A stretch of 64,000 nucleotides of DNA from Patagioenas fasciata (Eukaryota; Chordata; Aves; Columbiformes; Columbidae), in the NCBI RefSeq assembly GCF_037038585.1, contig NC_092560.1, positions 85,297,549 through 85,361,548 of the forward strand. Reading direction: 5' to 3'. Shown here piece by piece: positions 61,345 to 64,000 of this stretch. Positions within the stretch are counted from its first letter, which is position 1, and the number at the start of each line of letters is the position of its first letter. The position numbers and the translations under genes are program-made. The notes beneath the pieces are model-generated. The model saw only the letters and a program-made list of their open reading frames with translations, was not told the origin of the DNA and ran no database searches.

Positions 61345-64000
61345 TTTTCCGTGAAGCAGCACAGGCATTTGCGAGGCTTTGTGGGGAGCTGGATGGAGGA
61401 CGTAGGCCGGGTTTTGAGAGCCCAGGCTGCCGGCACGTTCAAGCCCAGCTCCTCTCCCCCGTTCCATGCCTGGTGTTGCTGCCGGGGGAGCGCGGGGCCG
61501 GGAGCGGTGCTGGCCGAGCCGCTCCATCAGTCCTCCGAGGCGGCCTCTCTGTTGGTGAGAGCGGACAAGCCTGTTCTGAGCACAGGCTGGGGTGCTGCCT
61601 GTGGCGAGCTTCTCTGTTCCAAAAGTCACAGGTCATTAAGTTTGTTTGTTTTTCCTGCTGGATTTTAGAACTCAGGATATTTTGGGAGTGTGAAGCAGCA
61701 TAGGACCCTAAATCACTCCCCTGTGACACAGGTCTGGCGCTGATGCACGCAGGTTCTCTGTTAGAGCGTTCATTTACCTTTGCCTCACAATCACAAGAAA
61801 TGAACTCAAGGAAGAGGACAAAATACATATGTTTACACTTCCATCTATTTTATAAGATCAGAAGTACCTTTTTTTTTTTAGTTGTTTAGAAAACTGGGCT
61901 TTTTTATGCTCTGACAGTTTTTCAATGCAGCAACAATGCGCAAGGAATCTGCTGTTGTCCCTCTATGTTAGAGAACAGCGTTCTGAAGGAACAACCTGGG
62001 AAGGTGGAGGCACTGTAGGTGGGGTTCGGTACATAATTTTACCTCCCTCTTTCACCCACAGGCACTTGTTTGCAGCTGTCTGTGATGTGAGTCATTATCT
62101 CTAGCAGCTCTTGAATAAAGCCTGCCTAAATTTGTTGTAGCACCAGATGAGGTGTAAGGCGCTCTTTGGAAGGCGCGCTAGGAGGACAGCGCGAGGCCCG
62201 TGGAGTGGCTCTGGGGTTTGGTACGCAGGGTGAGACGTTGGGATGCCCGGGCCCGGCGGACTGCGGGCGCGCTTGTCAGTGGAGGCTGAGGTAAGGTGTT
62301 CTGTTCCTGAAGCACACGGTCCTCTGTTCCCGCGTGGTTAGTCACTTCAGGCTTTGCTTTAGTCACCTCACACGAGACTGGTATGATGGTGAAAGCCAAA
62401 TCTCAGCTCTCTTAGACAAACCCGTAATGGATTTGAGGTGGTACAGACGGAAGATGAACCCCAGGAGGCTCGTGCTGAAGCAGAAAGCAGTGAGCAAATG
62501 CAGATGATATGCTGGGAAGCTTCCCTGCTCGTTAATTTCTGTGTTTTCTCATTGTGCTTCTCTGTTCCTGCAGTGACAGGAATGGGGAAATTCACCAGGG
62601 AAGATGGTTATTGGGATCAAAACGATCGTGTCTCTGAGAGATATTCTGCCTTATCCTGTTGTTTTTATTGCTCTTCGTGGACCTTTGGTAGAAGTATCTC
62701 CATCACTCTGACCTTATTTAATGATGTGTATTTTGAGCTTTGTATCTATCATTGCTTTGAATGTAAAAATCATTTTTTGGGCTCTCCTGAGTGTGTGCAC
62801 ACACAGTTTTGTCTCTGTGTATGTTTAAATGATTCTGTAAAACAGTTTCAGGTTCAAGGAAATTTCTTTTGCCAAGTTTAATCTGTTTCTGCCCTGAGGG
62901 TAATTGCTGTTCATGGAGATCCCGTAATTTTATGGGGACTCATTGAGCTGAATATTTTTGAAGATGGTGTGTTTTGCTAAATCATGTTTTTGAAGGCTTA
63001 TTGGCTGTGAAAGTGCATCTGAGATGGTTCACAGAGACTGCAGTCTGCAAGTTTGCCCGGGTGCCCTGTTGGGAGGACTGAAGTTCGTAGGAAGTGCTGA
63101 GCGTGTAGAGCCAGCGCAGCGCCGTTACAGCTCTGTTTCTGTGGCTGCGCAGGGTTGGTAGCACTGACGAGTTTTGAAGATTGAGGCCTTTCTGGCACTG
63201 TTGTGTGGTTCTCCAGACAGTGCCCCGGCCTGGTGGGCTCCTTGCCTGCCCAGCAGGCGCATCCTGTGGTCTGGGAGGTGCTGCTGGGAGGCACGGATCT
63301 CAGCGTGAAACGGAACCTGCACTTTGCTTGGTCTTGAGTAGCTGGGAGGGTGGTTTTGTGCCTCTTAACAAATTGTGCTGCTATTTTCTAACCTTTACAG
63401 TGTCTTGGTGAGAATAAATATTACCTGCTCTAAGACTGGGGTAACATAAATATGTTAATTAAAAAAAAAGTCAGGCAGGTGAGTTCTGACAGGTTGAATG
63501 GCACCGGTGTCCCTCTCCCTGCACGTTTTCCTCCTCCCGTATGGAGCGCGGCAGGCAGAGGAGGGGATGAGCCCTGCAGAGCGTCCTCAGGCTCCGGTGC
63601 AGCAGGGTGGCACGGCAGCTGTTCCCAGCCGTCTGTTCGCTCTCCTCACGCCTCAGAGGCCCAGCTCCCCTGGTGCTGAGCGAGCCTGCTCTGTGCACCG
63701 CACCGCGGGGCTGCTGGGCAGGGCAGAGCCCGGGGGAGCGCCCGCCTTCCTCGCAGCAGCAGGGTCGGCATCCGCTGGGGCACTCGCTGCCTTGGACACA
63801 ACGGGGCTGTTCTGAGGTCTGGAGCTTGCCTCCGTGTGACGAGCTTGGCGTGCGCACACTGGCATAACGGGTGATACTAAATTTTATATTTGGGGAGGCG
63901 GTTTCAGCTTTTAACGTAAAAATAGAGCAGTGTAGGGCTTAGTAATTTCATTGTTCTTTCACGTATGCCTGTGCTTTCCACCCTCGGAATTTGTGGCTTA

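Overview
The window is vertebrate nuclear DNA, most likely from a bird. The evidence is a long gene with small exons and GT-AG splice sites, a CpG-island promoter, a CR1-type LINE fragment interrupted by an ERVL-like LTR, and an extreme density of GC-rich minisatellites. Nothing suggests bacterial or organellar DNA: there are no operons, ribosome binding sites or CRISPR arrays. The species cannot be named from sequence alone.

Only one gene is supported, NEDD4L, which encodes a C2-WW-HECT E3 ubiquitin ligase, on the + strand. Coding exon 1 (17957-18004) lies inside a CpG island (about 17270-18640) and encodes the start MATAAVEPVYGLSEDE. Coding exon 2 (49333-49406) encodes the first strand of the C2 domain, including [17 protein letters not shown]. 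They are separated by an intron of about 31.3 kb (18005-49332). Intron 2 runs from 49407 past the right edge. The rest of the gene (C2 remainder, WW domains, HECT domain) is outside the window.

Layout: 1-17270 is upstream intergenic or distal regulatory DNA with seven tandem arrays, the largest being 33 units of 77 bp. 17270-18640 is the promoter island. 18005-49332 is intron 1, with tandem arrays of 15-55 bp units, including 67 units of 23 bp, about 43 units of 45 bp, and 12 identical 45-bp units. 49407-64000 is the start of intron 2, with five more arrays, the nested CR1/LTR insertion and a small CpG-rich patch.

By summed coordinates, about 13 kb of the 64 kb (roughly one fifth) is tandem repeat in more than 20 unrelated arrays. 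Almost all the long open reading frames in the window come from these arrays (units without stops, or lengths divisible by three) or from the stop-poor CpG island. They are not reported as genes. I found no convincing new gene system. The most unusual feature is the minisatellite architecture itself: higher-order duplications, indel-free arrays and strong CpG retention around a conserved gene's promoter and first introns.
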